NCBI RefSeq assembly: GCF_014203425.1
Contig: NZ_JACHJC010000001.1
Location: 4,180,001 to 4,244,000 of the forward strand
Source: Micromonospora echinospora
GTDB taxonomy: Bacteria; Actinomycetota; Actinomycetes; Mycobacteriales; Micromonosporaceae
Direction of reading: 5' to 3'
Length of the DNA stretch: 64,000 nucleotides
Shown here: positions 34,904 to 42,800 of the stretch, piece after piece
How positions within the stretch are numbered: the stretch's first letter is position 1
How the letters are laid out: the number at the start of each line of letters is the position of its first letter
Notes under the pieces: generated by a model
What the model saw: the letters and a program-made list of their open reading frames with translations, nothing else
Told to the model about the DNA's origin: nothing
Database searches by the model: none
Made by a program: the position numbers and the translations under genes

Positions 34904-35001
34904 GAAGGCTCCCGTCGTCGGCGGCCGTGACAGTGGCCCCACCACATGATCATCGACGTCGACGCCGTCGGCCAGCCCGATGTCGCACAGCGGACACGCG
35001 T

Positions 35002-36264
35002 TCACCCGACAGCCGGCGCCCCGCCGTCACCGGAGGCCGCCACGAGGTCGCCGCGCTGCGCGACCGGCAGCGTCGCGCTCACCCGGAACCCGCCCTCGGG
35101 ACGCGGCCCGGCGACCAGGCGACCGCCGACGCGCTCCAGCCGTTCGGCGAGGCTGGCCAGCCCGTTGCCGGTGGACAGTCCCGCCGCCGACGCGCCCGGG
35201 TCGCGGTCCGTGCCGTCGTCGTCGACGCGCAGCAACAGCACCCGCTCCTGCCAGCCGAAATGAACAGTCGCGCAGGCCCGCCGGCCGACGTGCTTGAGCG
35301 TGTTCGTCAGGCTCTCCTGCACCGTCCGGTACGCCGCCAGCTCGATACTCGGATCCAGCGGCCGGGCACTGCCGGACACCGACATCGTCACGGTGAGCCC
35401 CGCGCACCGCATCGACGTCAGCAGCACCTCGATGTCGTCCAGCCGCGGCTGCGGGCCAGGCTCACCGTCGGCCGCCGGGCCCGACTCGGCGCGCATCACC
35501 GCCAGCAGCCGGCGCAACTCCGCCATCGCCTGCTGCCCGGCCTGCTGGATGTGCAGCAGCGCCTCCCGGGTCCGCTCCGGATCGGACGCGCTGATCCGCG
35601 CCGCCCCGGCGGCCTGCAGCACCATCACGGTCACCGAGTGGGACACCACGTCGTGCAACTCCGCGGCGATGCGGCGACGCTCCAACGCGACCGCCTCCGC
35701 CCGGGCCACACGCCGCTCCCGTTCCAGCTGGGCCACCCGCCGCCGGTGCCGCCGCACCACCGACCCGGCGGTCCACGCGGCCGCGTAGATGAGCGCGAAC
35801 ATCAGCGCGGTGACCACGAACTCCCCGGCCCGCGCGCCCGGGTTCGGCTCCACCCGGAACGAGTCGAACGCGCTGAGCAGGCTCCGCGCGCACGCCGCCG
35901 CGTACGCCGCCGCCGACACCACCAGCGGCCGCAACGCCGCCACCGTGTACAGGGCCACGATCAGGCCCACCCACGGCCGGTAGTCGTGCACCAGGAACCA
36001 CATCGCCACGCCGTGCACGCACTCGAAGGCGAACACCGTGACCGGCGCCCGGGCCCGCCACCACAGGGCGCCGACCGACAGCACCGCGGCGAGCACCTGC
36101 AGCCACTGCCGGGCCGGGCCGACCGGCTCGCTCTGGATCACCACGGACGACGCCGTGAACAGGTCGAGCAGGCCCAGCACCGGCAGCAGCAGAAGATCGT
36201 GACGCCACCAACTCGCCGCCCGCGCCGGGGCAGACGGCGCCACCGCACCGGTCACCGAGGTCAT
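35002..36264 (-). CDS. NarL-type sensor histidine kinase
   Basis: A 420-residue membrane kinase with four to five N-terminal TM helices (about residues 20-165), a HisKA_3 dimerisation box (ERRRIAAELHDVVSHSVTVMVLQAAGA, phospho-His in ELHD) and a C-terminal HATPase with VQESLTNTLKHV and the G-box GLASLAERLERVGGRLVAGP. It is the cognate partner of the response regulator that starts 98 bp downstream. There is no periplasmic sensor domain, so the stimulus is probably sensed in the membrane. The start is ATG 36264. Confidence 0.9.
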   Translation of the reverse strand: MTSVTGAVAPSAPARAASWWRHDLLLLPVLGLLDLFTASSVVIQSEPVGPARQWLQVLAAVLSVGALWWRARAPVTVFAFECVHGVAMWFLVHDYRPWVGLIVALYTVAALRPLVVSAAAYAAACARSLLSAFDSFRVEPNPGARAGEFVVTALMFALIYAAAWTAGSVVRRHRRRVAQLERERRVARAEAVALERRRIAAELHDVVSHSVTVMVLQAAGAARISASDPERTREALLHIQQAGQQAMAELRRLLAVMRAESGPAADGEPGPQPRLDDIEVLLTSMRCAGLTVTMSVSGSARPLDPSIELAAYRTVQESLTNTLKHVGRRACATVHFGWQERVLLLRVDDDGTDRDPGASAAGLSTGNGLASLAERLERVGGRLVAGPRPEGGFRVSATLPVAQRGDLVAASGDGGAPAVG

Positions 36265-36271
36265 CGGCGGG

Positions 36272-36841
36272 CTAGGAGTTTTCGGCGGGGCAGCCGATCC
36301 CGAACAACCGGCACGTCCAGGACAGCGGAGAACCGTCGTCGTCACCGCCGCCGTCACCGTCGGGCGGCGGCGTGGCCGCGCTCACCCGGTGCGTGGTCAC
36401 CGGCACCGCCGGCCGCCCCGGCTCACCCGCGCGGCCCGCCCCGGCCAGCACCACCGTCGCCACGACGTCGGCCGCGGCGTCCGCGGCCACCCGCCACCGC
36501 CCGTCCGCGTCGTCGGCGAGCATCGCCAGCACCCGCCGCACCGCCGAGGCGTCCGTGCCGTAGCCACCCGGAACCGTCGCGCCGGCGAGGGAAACCATCA
36601 GCAGGTCCGCCTCGTCACGGTGCAGCACCGACACCTCCGCGACAGTGAGTGACCGCGCATCCCCGCCGGCCACACCCACCAGGCGCACCGCGTCACCGGA
36701 CCGGGCCCGGCCCGCACCGACTGTCCTCAGCAGACAACGCCGACCGTCCAGCGGCACCCCACGCGCGACTGTCACCCACCCGGCCGGCCGCTCCGCCTGC
36801 AGGAACACCACCACCGGCGGCGACTGGACCTCGGTTCTCAT
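36272..36841 (-). CDS. Unknown protein with two-cysteine C-terminal tail
   Basis: A 189-residue protein not recognised as any family. Residues 1-130 form an alpha/beta-like domain (VVVFLQAERPAGWVTVARGV, VLHRDEADLLMVSLAGATVPGGYGTD). Residues 150-170 are a Gly/Asp linker and the last 16 residues are SWTCRLFGIGCPAENS. A Ser/Thr-plus-two-Cys tail directly divergent from a lanthipeptide synthetase is suggestive, but it could equally be a disulfide tail. GGAGG lies 7 nt before ATG 36841. The gene ends 7 bp upstream of the kinase start, so it probably heads the kinase/regulator operon. Confidence 0.7.
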   Translation of the reverse strand: MRTEVQSPPVVVFLQAERPAGWVTVARGVPLDGRRCLLRTVGAGRARSGDAVRLVGVAGGDARSLTVAEVSVLHRDEADLLMVSLAGATVPGGYGTDASAVRRVLAMLADDADGRWRVAADAAADVVATVVLAGAGRAGEPGRPAVPVTTHRVSAATPPPDGDGGGDDDGSPLSWTCRLFGIGCPAENS

Positions 36842-36864
36842 CACGGACCTCCACAGAAGGAATT

Positions 36865-36881
36865 GCGGGCGAACAGCCCGC
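36865..36881. promoter_or_regulatory. GCGGGC hairpin in divergent promoter of lan locus
   Basis: GCGGGC-GAACA-GCCCGC is a perfect 6-5-6 inverted repeat 24 nt upstream of the minus-strand start at 36841, in the 285-bp gap shared with the LanKC gene. It may be an operator or part of a leader. The rest of the gap shows no other clear signal or small precursor gene. Confidence 0.35.
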
Positions 36882-37126
36882 GTACGCGAGAAATTCTGGC
36901 CCACACCGGCCCGCCGGACGTCCCCGTACCGGGTGACATCCGGTGTCCACTTCCAGACGGACCCCCGGCGCCCGGCACCGAGCCGGGACGGACCCCGAAC
37001 CTCGCCCCACGGCCGGACGCCAGGACCAGCCGGTGACCACCACGATGGAACCAGTCCGGACGACGGCGGCAACACACCGAACGCCCCGGACACCCTTCCC
37101 AACCCGTCACGGCCACGAGGTTTGCC

Positions 37127-39736
37127 ATGCCCACGCCCGGTGCGTTCCTGATCGCCGACCCGGTCCACGTCGACTCACCGGCGCACGTCGCCGACACGGC
37201 GAGCCGGTTCCCGCTGGCCGACCAGACCCCGCCCGACGGCTGGCGCGTCGCCGAACACGGCGGCTGGATCATGTGGCACCCGCCGCAGGCACAGCTGCCC
37301 CAGCAGGGCTGGAAGGTGCACGTCTCGGTGAACCTCGACGACGCCGCCGACGCCCTCGACCTGGTACGCGAGCACTGCGTCCGCCACCGGGTCGCCTTCA
37401 AGTTCCAGCGCAGCCGCCGCCTCGCCCTGGTCAACAACGAGAAGTACGCCCACCGCGCCGGCAGCGGCAAACTCGCCGCCCTCTACCCGGCCGACGACAC
37501 CGCCCTGCGCCGCATCCTCGACGACCTCGGCGCCCAACTCGCTGGCTACCGCGGCCCGTACGTCCTCAGTGACCTGCGCTGGCACGACGGCCCCCTCTAC
37601 CTGCGCTACGGCGGATTCGCCGAACTCTGGTGCGTCGACGGCGACCAGCCCGTCCCCGCCGTCACACGCCCCGACGGAACCCTCGTCCCCGACCGCCGCG
37701 AACCCGTCTTCACAGTGCCCGACTGGGCACCCGTACCCGACTTCGTCGCCGAACACATCGCCGCCGTCGACGCGCAGACCGACGACGAACCGCCCTACCG
37801 CATCGAGGAAGCCCTGCACCACTCCAACGCCGGCGGCGTCTACCGCGCCACCGACCTGCGCGACGGCCGCACCGTCGTCCTGCGCGAAGCCCGCCCGCAC
37901 GCCGGCCTCGACGGCGCCGGCACCGACGCGCTCACCCGCCTACGCCGCGAGGAGACCATGCTGCGTCGGCTCGCCGGCCTCGACTGCGTCCCACAACTGC
38001 TCGACCGCCTCACCTGGTGGGAACACCAGTTCCTGGTCGAGGAGCACATCGAGGGCGACACCCTCCAGCACCACCTCGCCATGCGGCACCCGCTGATCCA
38101 CCCCGACCCCACCCACCAGGACCTGACCGACTACACCACCTGGGCACTCGACGTCATCGACCAGGTCGAAGCCGCCCTTGCCCAGGTACACGCCAGGGGA
38201 GTGGTCTTCGGCGACCTGCACACCGCCAACGTCATGATCCGCCCCGACGGCCGCGTCGTGCTCGTCGACTTCGAACAGGCGTACCTGACCGACGAGGACT
38301 TCACCCCGTCACTGGGCGACCCCGGCTTCGCCACACCCCGGATCCGCCGCGGCCCCGCCGTCGACACCTACGCGCTCGCCTGCCTACGCCTCGCCGTCTT
38401 CGTACCGCTGACACCACTCGCCGCGCTGTGCGACGAAAAGTTCGACGACCTCCTCACAGTCGCCCGACGCTTCCCACTACCGCCCGGCTACCTCGACCGC
38501 ATCCGCGACGACCTGCACACCGCACTGAACCCGCCCACGTCCGCACCCGACCGCCGCCGCGTCACCCGCTACCCCTGGCCCGCCGACCAACGCCGCCTGA
38601 TCGAATCACTGGCCGCCGGCATCCGCGCCACCGCCACACCACACCGCACCGACCGGCTCTTCCCCGGCGACCCCGGCCAGTTCCCGCACGGCGGCGCCAC
38701 CCTCGCGCACGGCGCCGCCGGCGTCATCTGGGCACTCGTCAACACCGGCGTCGACTACCCCGAACGCGACGAACACCTCGACTGGCTCACCCGCGCCGCC
38801 CGCCGCCTGCCCACCGCCCACCTCGGCCTCTACGACGGCCTGGCCGGCATCGCCGCGCTCCTGGACCGCACGGGACGCCACGACGACGCCGGTGAACTGC
38901 TCGACCGATGTCGCACCGGCCTCCACCACCGCTACGGCCCCGGCCTGCACAGCGGCCTCGCCGGCATCGGACTCGCCCTGCTCCGCCCCGGCAGACCCGC
39001 CCCCGACGACGCCCTGCACATCGGTGACCGACTCGCCCGCACCCTCACCGGCGACACGAAGCAACCCGTGCCCGAACCCGCACGCCCCGGCCTGCTCCAC
39101 GGCTGGTCCGGCCCCGCGATCTTCCTCACCCGCCTCCACGAAGCCACCGGCGACCCCGCCTGGCTACGGGCCGCCCGCACCGCCCTGCGCCGCGACCTGC
39201 AGCACACCGTCCGCGACGACAACGGCAACCTCCACGTACGCGACGGCGCACGACGGCTGTTCTACCTCGACGAAGGCAGCGCCGGCATCGCCGTCGCCGC
39301 CCACACACTGCTCCGCCACGGCGAACGCCAGTGGCTTCGCGACGTCGTCACCACCGTCCGCCGCACCATCGACGTCGAGTTCGTCCTGCTGCCCGGTCTC
39401 TTCCATGGCCGCGCCGGACTGCTCGCCACCACCGCCCTGCTCACCGACGGCCCGCCGCGCACCACCCCGCACGGTCCCGTCGGACTCGTCCGCGACGACG
39501 CGCCCCACCACACCCCGGCCCACCTGGCCCGGCTCGCCTGGCACGCCTACGCCCTCGACGGCCGGCTCGCGTTCCCCGGCGACACCCTGCTGCGCATCTC
39601 CACCGACCTCGCCGCCGGCGGCGCCGGAATCCTGTCCGCGATACACGCCGCGCTGCACCACACCGCAGTGACGCTGCCCTTCCTCGACGCCCCCACCCAC
39701 GTCGCGCCCACCGGCCACCTCCTCGCCGCGAGCTGA
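37127..39736 (+). CDS. lanKC: Class III lanthipeptide synthetase (LanKC)
   Basis: An 869-residue three-domain enzyme. Residues 1-215 match the N-terminal (lyase-region) part of RamC/LanKC (GPYVLSDLRWHDGPLYLRYGGFAELW). Residues 223-510 are a Ser/Thr-kinase-like domain (GDLHTANVM at about 362, DFEQAY at about 380). Residues 520-869 are LanC-like repeats (GLYDGLAG 566, GLHSGLAG 605, GLLHGWSG 654, LDEGSAG 714, GLFHGRAG 757) without the Cys-Cys-His zinc ligands, as expected for class III. It phosphorylates Ser/Thr of the precursor, eliminates phosphate and cyclises to (methyl)lanthionine or labionin. The precursor gene lies 78 bp downstream. Confidence 0.93.
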   Translation: MPTPGAFLIADPVHVDSPAHVADTASRFPLADQTPPDGWRVAEHGGWIMWHPPQAQLPQQGWKVHVSVNLDDAADALDLVREHCVRHRVAFKFQRSRRLALVNNEKYAHRAGSGKLAALYPADDTALRRILDDLGAQLAGYRGPYVLSDLRWHDGPLYLRYGGFAELWCVDGDQPVPAVTRPDGTLVPDRREPVFTVPDWAPVPDFVAEHIAAVDAQTDDEPPYRIEEALHHSNAGGVYRATDLRDGRTVVLREARPHAGLDGAGTDALTRLRREETMLRRLAGLDCVPQLLDRLTWWEHQFLVEEHIEGDTLQHHLAMRHPLIHPDPTHQDLTDYTTWALDVIDQVEAALAQVHARGVVFGDLHTANVMIRPDGRVVLVDFEQAYLTDEDFTPSLGDPGFATPRIRRGPAVDTYALACLRLAVFVPLTPLAALCDEKFDDLLTVARRFPLPPGYLDRIRDDLHTALNPPTSAPDRRRVTRYPWPADQRRLIESLAAGIRATATPHRTDRLFPGDPGQFPHGGATLAHGAAGVIWALVNTGVDYPERDEHLDWLTRAARRLPTAHLGLYDGLAGIAALLDRTGRHDDAGELLDRCRTGLHHRYGPGLHSGLAGIGLALLRPGRPAPDDALHIGDRLARTLTGDTKQPVPEPARPGLLHGWSGPAIFLTRLHEATGDPAWLRAARTALRRDLQHTVRDDNGNLHVRDGARRLFYLDEGSAGIAVAAHTLLRHGERQWLRDVVTTVRRTIDVEFVLLPGLFHGRAGLLATTALLTDGPPRTTPHGPVGLVRDDAPHHTPAHLARLAWHAYALDGRLAFPGDTLLRISTDLAAGGAGILSAIHAALHHTAVTLPFLDAPTHVAPTGHLLAAS

Positions 39737-39759
39737 GACCCGGCCGGCGCCCACAGACC

Positions 39760-39778
39760 CCGTCGGAACCACCGACGG
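39760..39778 (+). promoter_or_regulatory. Hairpin between lanKC and precursor gene
   Basis: CCGTCGG-N5-CCGACGG forms a perfect 7-bp stem 36 nt before the precursor start. It may act as a partial terminator or stabilise a processed 5' end of the precursor mRNA, allowing more precursor than synthetase. Confidence 0.4.
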
Positions 39779-39814
39779 CCAACCCCACCACACCCGAGAA
39801 GGAGGTGAACCCCC

Positions 39815-39919
39815 ATGACGAAGCTCCTCAACCTGCAGGCCATGGCCACGCAGAACGGCACCCGCCACGCGGTCCCGCCGCAGTCCAGCAGCATCAGCAT
39901 CGCCTGCTGCAACGGCTGA
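39815..39919 (+). CDS. lanA: Class III lanthipeptide precursor (SapB/AmfS-like)
   Basis: A 34-residue peptide. The leader starts MTKLLNLQAM, with the LxLQ motif that class III synthetases bind (compare LFDLQ in RamS). The core region ends SSSISIACCNG, giving a Ser-x-Ser-x-x-x-Cys arrangement like the SSLSITTCN end of RamS, with two adjacent cysteines. A near-perfect ribosome site (AAGGAGGTGA) lies 6-7 nt upstream and a 15-bp-stem terminator follows. Only one clear Ser-to-Cys ring cluster is present, so the product may carry one ring where SapB has two. The gene is too short for routine ORF calling. Confidence 0.9.
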   Translation: MTKLLNLQAMATQNGTRHAVPPQSSSISIACCNG

Positions 39920-39971
39920 GACGGCAGTGGCGAACGGGCCACCGGCCCCGGCCACACCTGATCCGCCTGGC

Positions 39972-40004
39972 GACCCGGGCGGGCGGCCACCGCCCGCCCG
40001 GGTC
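39972..40004 (+). terminator. Strong terminator after the precursor gene
   Basis: A perfect 15-bp stem (39972-39986 with 39990-40004; arm GACCCGGGCGGGCGG) and a 3-nt loop, 52 nt after the lanA stop. It separates the synthetase/precursor unit from the MFS gene at 40072. Confidence 0.75.
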
Positions 40005-40071
40005 CGTCGTCAACCCGCCCCACAGCCGGTGGAGCCGACCTCCCGCCCGCCACCACGCCCACGGAGCCCTC

Positions 40072-41337
40072 ATGCCGCCCACCGGCCTGCGACACAACCG
40101 CGACTTCCTCCTCATCACCGTCGCCCGCACCGCGTCGAAACTCGGCACCCAGGTCACCGCCGTCGCCACGCCGCTCCTCGTGCTGCTGACCACCGGCTCC
40201 GCCACCGACGCCGGCCTCGTCGCCTTCGCCGAAGGAATCGCCCTGGTCCTCGTACTCCTGCCCGCCGGCCTGCTCGCCGACCGCCGCGACCGGCGCATCC
40301 TCATGCTCTGCTGCGACGGCGGCGCGCTGCTCGCCGTCGCCGGCGTCACAGTGCTCGCCCTCGTCGGACACGCGCCAGTCCTGCTGATCGCCGTCCTCGC
40401 CGCCGCCACCGCCGGTCTCGGCGCCGCCCTGCAACCCGCCGCCGCGGCGGCCACCCGCGCCGTCGTCCCGGCACGGGACCTGCGTACGGCCACCGTGTTC
40501 AACGAAACCCGCAACGGCGTCGTACACCTGGCCGGCCCGCCGCTCGGCGGCTTCCTGTTCGGCCTCGCCCCGGCGCTGCCGTTCCTCGTCGACGCGATCT
40601 CGTACGCCGTCTCCCTGGTCGCTGTGGCCCTGCTACGCGGCCCGCTCGGCCGGTCCCTGACCACGCCGGGGGAGTCCCTGCCCCAGCAGGCCGTCGCCGG
40701 GGTCCGGTTCCTGTGGCGACAACCGTCGCTACGGTTCACGCTGCTCTGCGGCGCCGTCCTGAACTTCGCGTTCGCAGGCGTCCTGCTGGCGATCATCGTC
40801 GTGCCCGTCCGCAACGGCGCCTCCGGACTGTCCGCCGGTACCGTCATGGCATGCGTCGGGCTCGGCGCCGTCGCCGGATCACTCGTCGCGTCCTGGCTGA
40901 CCGCCCGGGTACCCACCCGCTGGCTGATCCTCGCTGTCGTCTGGGCCTGCGCTGTGCTGACCGCCGCGATGGCCACCACCGACAACGGACTGATCCTGGG
41001 CGCGCTGGCCGGCGCCTCCGTCCTGGTCGTACCCGCCGCGAACATCAGCATGCTGACTCTCCAGACCCTGCTGACCCCCGGCGACCTGCAGGGGAGAGCG
41101 AACGCCGCGACCAGCTTCATCGCGCTGATCGTGGCGCCGTTCGGCCCGGCGCTGTCCGGCCTGCTGATCGACCGCGTACCGGCGCCGATGGTGTTCGGCA
41201 GCTTCGCGGCCGTCATGCTGACGCTCGCCCTGGGCGCGGCCGTCGCACCCGCCGTGCGCGCAATGCCCGACCTGCGCGCCGTCGAGGACGTCCCGGAGCC
41301 CGGCGAGGCCGAGCGCCGCGACCCGCAGCCGGTCTGA
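40072..41337 (+). CDS. MFS exporter of the lanthipeptide locus
   Basis: A 421-residue 12-TM carrier of the MFS_3/EntS-like drug-efflux type: FLLITVARTASKLGTQVTAVATPLLVL at TM1, motif A AGLLADRRDRRILML between TM2 and TM3, and FNETRNGVVHLAGPPLGGFLFG at TM5. ATG 40072 has ACGGAG upstream. Its position right after the precursor suggests peptide or lantibiotic export; SapB-type clusters normally use an ABC pair, so this is a non-standard arrangement and the role is inferred from context only. Confidence 0.88.
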   Translation: MPPTGLRHNRDFLLITVARTASKLGTQVTAVATPLLVLLTTGSATDAGLVAFAEGIALVLVLLPAGLLADRRDRRILMLCCDGGALLAVAGVTVLALVGHAPVLLIAVLAAATAGLGAALQPAAAAATRAVVPARDLRTATVFNETRNGVVHLAGPPLGGFLFGLAPALPFLVDAISYAVSLVAVALLRGPLGRSLTTPGESLPQQAVAGVRFLWRQPSLRFTLLCGAVLNFAFAGVLLAIIVVPVRNGASGLSAGTVMACVGLGAVAGSLVASWLTARVPTRWLILAVVWACAVLTAAMATTDNGLILGALAGASVLVVPAANISMLTLQTLLTPGDLQGRANAATSFIALIVAPFGPALSGLLIDRVPAPMVFGSFAAVMLTLALGAAVAPAVRAMPDLRAVEDVPEPGEAERRDPQPV

Positions 41338-41471
41338 GTCGATCTCCGTACCGGCAGGCAGGGGAGAGGCGCCGGTCTTTCCTGGGACGTTCGGATGATC
41401 ACGACAGCGCACCGCCCGTGCCACCATGTAGGGCCCCTCCCGGAACAGGCCACAAGGGACGAGGTGCCGGC

Positions 41472-42212
41472 ATGGAGCTGAACAGGAGCCGACAGACGCT
41501 GTGGAAGGGCCTCACGGTCTTCGGAGTCGGCGTGCTTCCGCTGCTGTACCTCACATCCGCGTCGACCGTACGATGGATCGCTCTCGGCCTGTGGCTGGTG
41601 TCGGCCGGGGTGTTCGTCGCCTACCAGCTCAGGCCGTTCCGGTTCCGCATCGCAGCCGACGGACTTGACCTGCGGATCGCCGGGCTCAACCGGCTGGTGG
41701 CGTGGGCCGAGATCGAGGCCGTCGTCCTGCACCAGCCGCTACCGTCCGGTGGCCGGAAGCAGAGAGCCGCGTCGGTGCTGCTGGTGCCGGCCACCGCCTC
41801 GACCATCGATCGTCGGCTCACCGGCCGCAGCCCCGTCGACGGCCGGGCGGCCCTGGTGCTGCTCGACCTCGATCAGGTACAGCAGCCGCCGGGAGAGGTG
41901 GCAGCCGCCCTGGCCCACTTCGGAGGAAGCCGCTTCGCGGACGTCCGGCAGCGAGCCCCGGAACGGTCCGACGCCCCGGGCGCGCCGGACATGGAGGCCC
42001 TGAGCTTGTTGTCCAGCCTGACACCGCGAGTCCAGAAGGCGATCGACTCGGGCGACGCGTCGCAGCGGCAGGCGCTCAAGGCAGAGGTGGACGCGGCACT
42101 CGCCAAGCTGTCCGAGGCGTCGGCCGGTCGTGACCAGCCACGGCTGGACGGCGTTCTGAAAGCGATGTCGGACGCCCTCGCTACGGAGGACGAAGACACG
42201 AAGCCCTCCTGA
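41472..42212 (+). CDS. Membrane protein with PH-like cytoplasmic domain
   Basis: A 246-residue protein with two N-terminal TM helices (about residues 12-52; GLTVFGVGVLPLLYLTSAS, IALGLWLVSAGVFVAYQL), then a segment FRIAADGLDLRIAGLNRLVAWAEIEAVVL like bacterial PH (bPH) domains, and an acidic helical C-terminus (residues 175-246). The function is unknown. It is the last gene before the dif-like site and the change in strand composition. A separate promoter is likely because 134 bp separate it from the MFS gene. Confidence 0.7.
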   Translation: MELNRSRQTLWKGLTVFGVGVLPLLYLTSASTVRWIALGLWLVSAGVFVAYQLRPFRFRIAADGLDLRIAGLNRLVAWAEIEAVVLHQPLPSGGRKQRAASVLLVPATASTIDRRLTGRSPVDGRAALVLLDLDQVQQPPGEVAAALAHFGGSRFADVRQRAPERSDAPGAPDMEALSLLSSLTPRVQKAIDSGDASQRQALKAEVDAALAKLSEASAGRDQPRLDGVLKAMSDALATEDEDTKPS

Positions 42213-42236
42213 GCGCTCCCCACCGTGCTCGGTTAT

Positions 42237-42264
42237 ACATTCGATAATGTACATTATGTCAAGT
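42237..42264 (+). other. dif: dif-like chromosome dimer resolution site
   Basis: The 28-bp stretch ends with CGATAAT-GT-ACATTATGTCAAGT, an exact match to the right 22 positions of the actinobacterial dif consensus as I recall it; the first six bases match at one position. Its centre, 42244-42257, is a perfect 14-bp palindrome (ATAATGTACATTAT), conspicuously AT-rich for this genome. A Xer-like recombinase gene starts 529 bp downstream. Confidence 0.72.
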
Positions 42265-42774
42265 CACACTCAGGCGGGGCCTCCCCGGGCATCCACGCGA
42301 GGCGACTGACCGACCTTCCGGGGCCTGGAGGTCCAATCGGTCACCCCGTCGCACCGCCGAGCGCGGCATCAAGCTCGTCATCCACCGCGCGGTCCGGCTG
42401 GTTCGGACGCACCCAGGCCGCGATGCCGCTGGCGCTTGACCGCGAGCACCGATCGCCCGGGCACCCCCGACCACTAATCCCCGCCGACACCGACCTCCGC
42501 GCCGCCCGGATCCCACCATCCGGCGATCATGAGGTTGGCGGGGACAACTTGGGCAGCATTCGCGCTCAACCTCATGATCACCGGAGCAGCGAGGGTGCCA
42601 GCCCTTTCGCCTGCCCTCCTGGTATCGACCGAGTGCCGACGGGTGTGACTACCGCCAGTTCGCCGATGTGGCCGCATCGGAGCGCCCGGGATGCCGCCAC
42701 CCCGGCGAAGTGGAGTTGATCATCGCTTGATCGACTGCACCCCCTGGACTGACCTCCTGGCGGGAACGCGAGAA
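42265..42774. other. Intergenic region between dif-like site and recombinase
   Basis: The gap from 42213 to 42792 carries no convincing gene. It contains the dif-like site, the inverted repeat at 42525-42579 and the palindromic promoter at 42775-42800. The remainder has no coding composition and no recognised RNA. Confidence 0.5.
42525..42579. repeat. GATCATGAGGTTG inverted-repeat element, copy 2
   Basis: GATCATGAGGTTG (42525-42537) pairs perfectly with CAACCTCATGATC (42567-42579) across a 29-nt loop, exactly the loop length of copy 1 at 6105. The arms differ by one compensated base pair (A/T to G/C), which indicates selection for the hairpin. Confidence 0.75.
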
Positions 42775-42800
42775 TCATGCATAATATCCCTTATGCATGA
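42775..42800 (+). promoter_or_regulatory. Palindromic leaderless promoter of the recombinase
   Basis: TCATGCATAA (42775-42784), six bases, then TTATGCATGA (42791-42800) form a perfect 10-bp inverted repeat. CATAAT (42780-42785) is a good -10 box, placing the start site on or next to ATG 42793, so the operator covers -10 box and start codon. Autoregulation by the recombinase or an unknown repressor is plausible. Confidence 0.6.

Noticed and set aside
36943..37126. Second small precursor gene upstream of LanKC
   Set aside because: The frames that cross this gap contain no leader motif or Ser/Thr-Cys core and run without a stop into the LanKC gene in other frames.
37127..39736. LanKC as a eukaryotic-like protein kinase with an unrelated fusion
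   Set aside because: The N-terminal RamC-like region and the LanC-type repeats are both present and in the right order, and a precursor gene lies directly downstream.
42525..42579. Inverted repeat as terminal repeats of an insertion sequence
   Set aside because: The loop is 29 nt with no coding capacity, and the same size and arms recur at 6105, so it is a REP-like hairpin.
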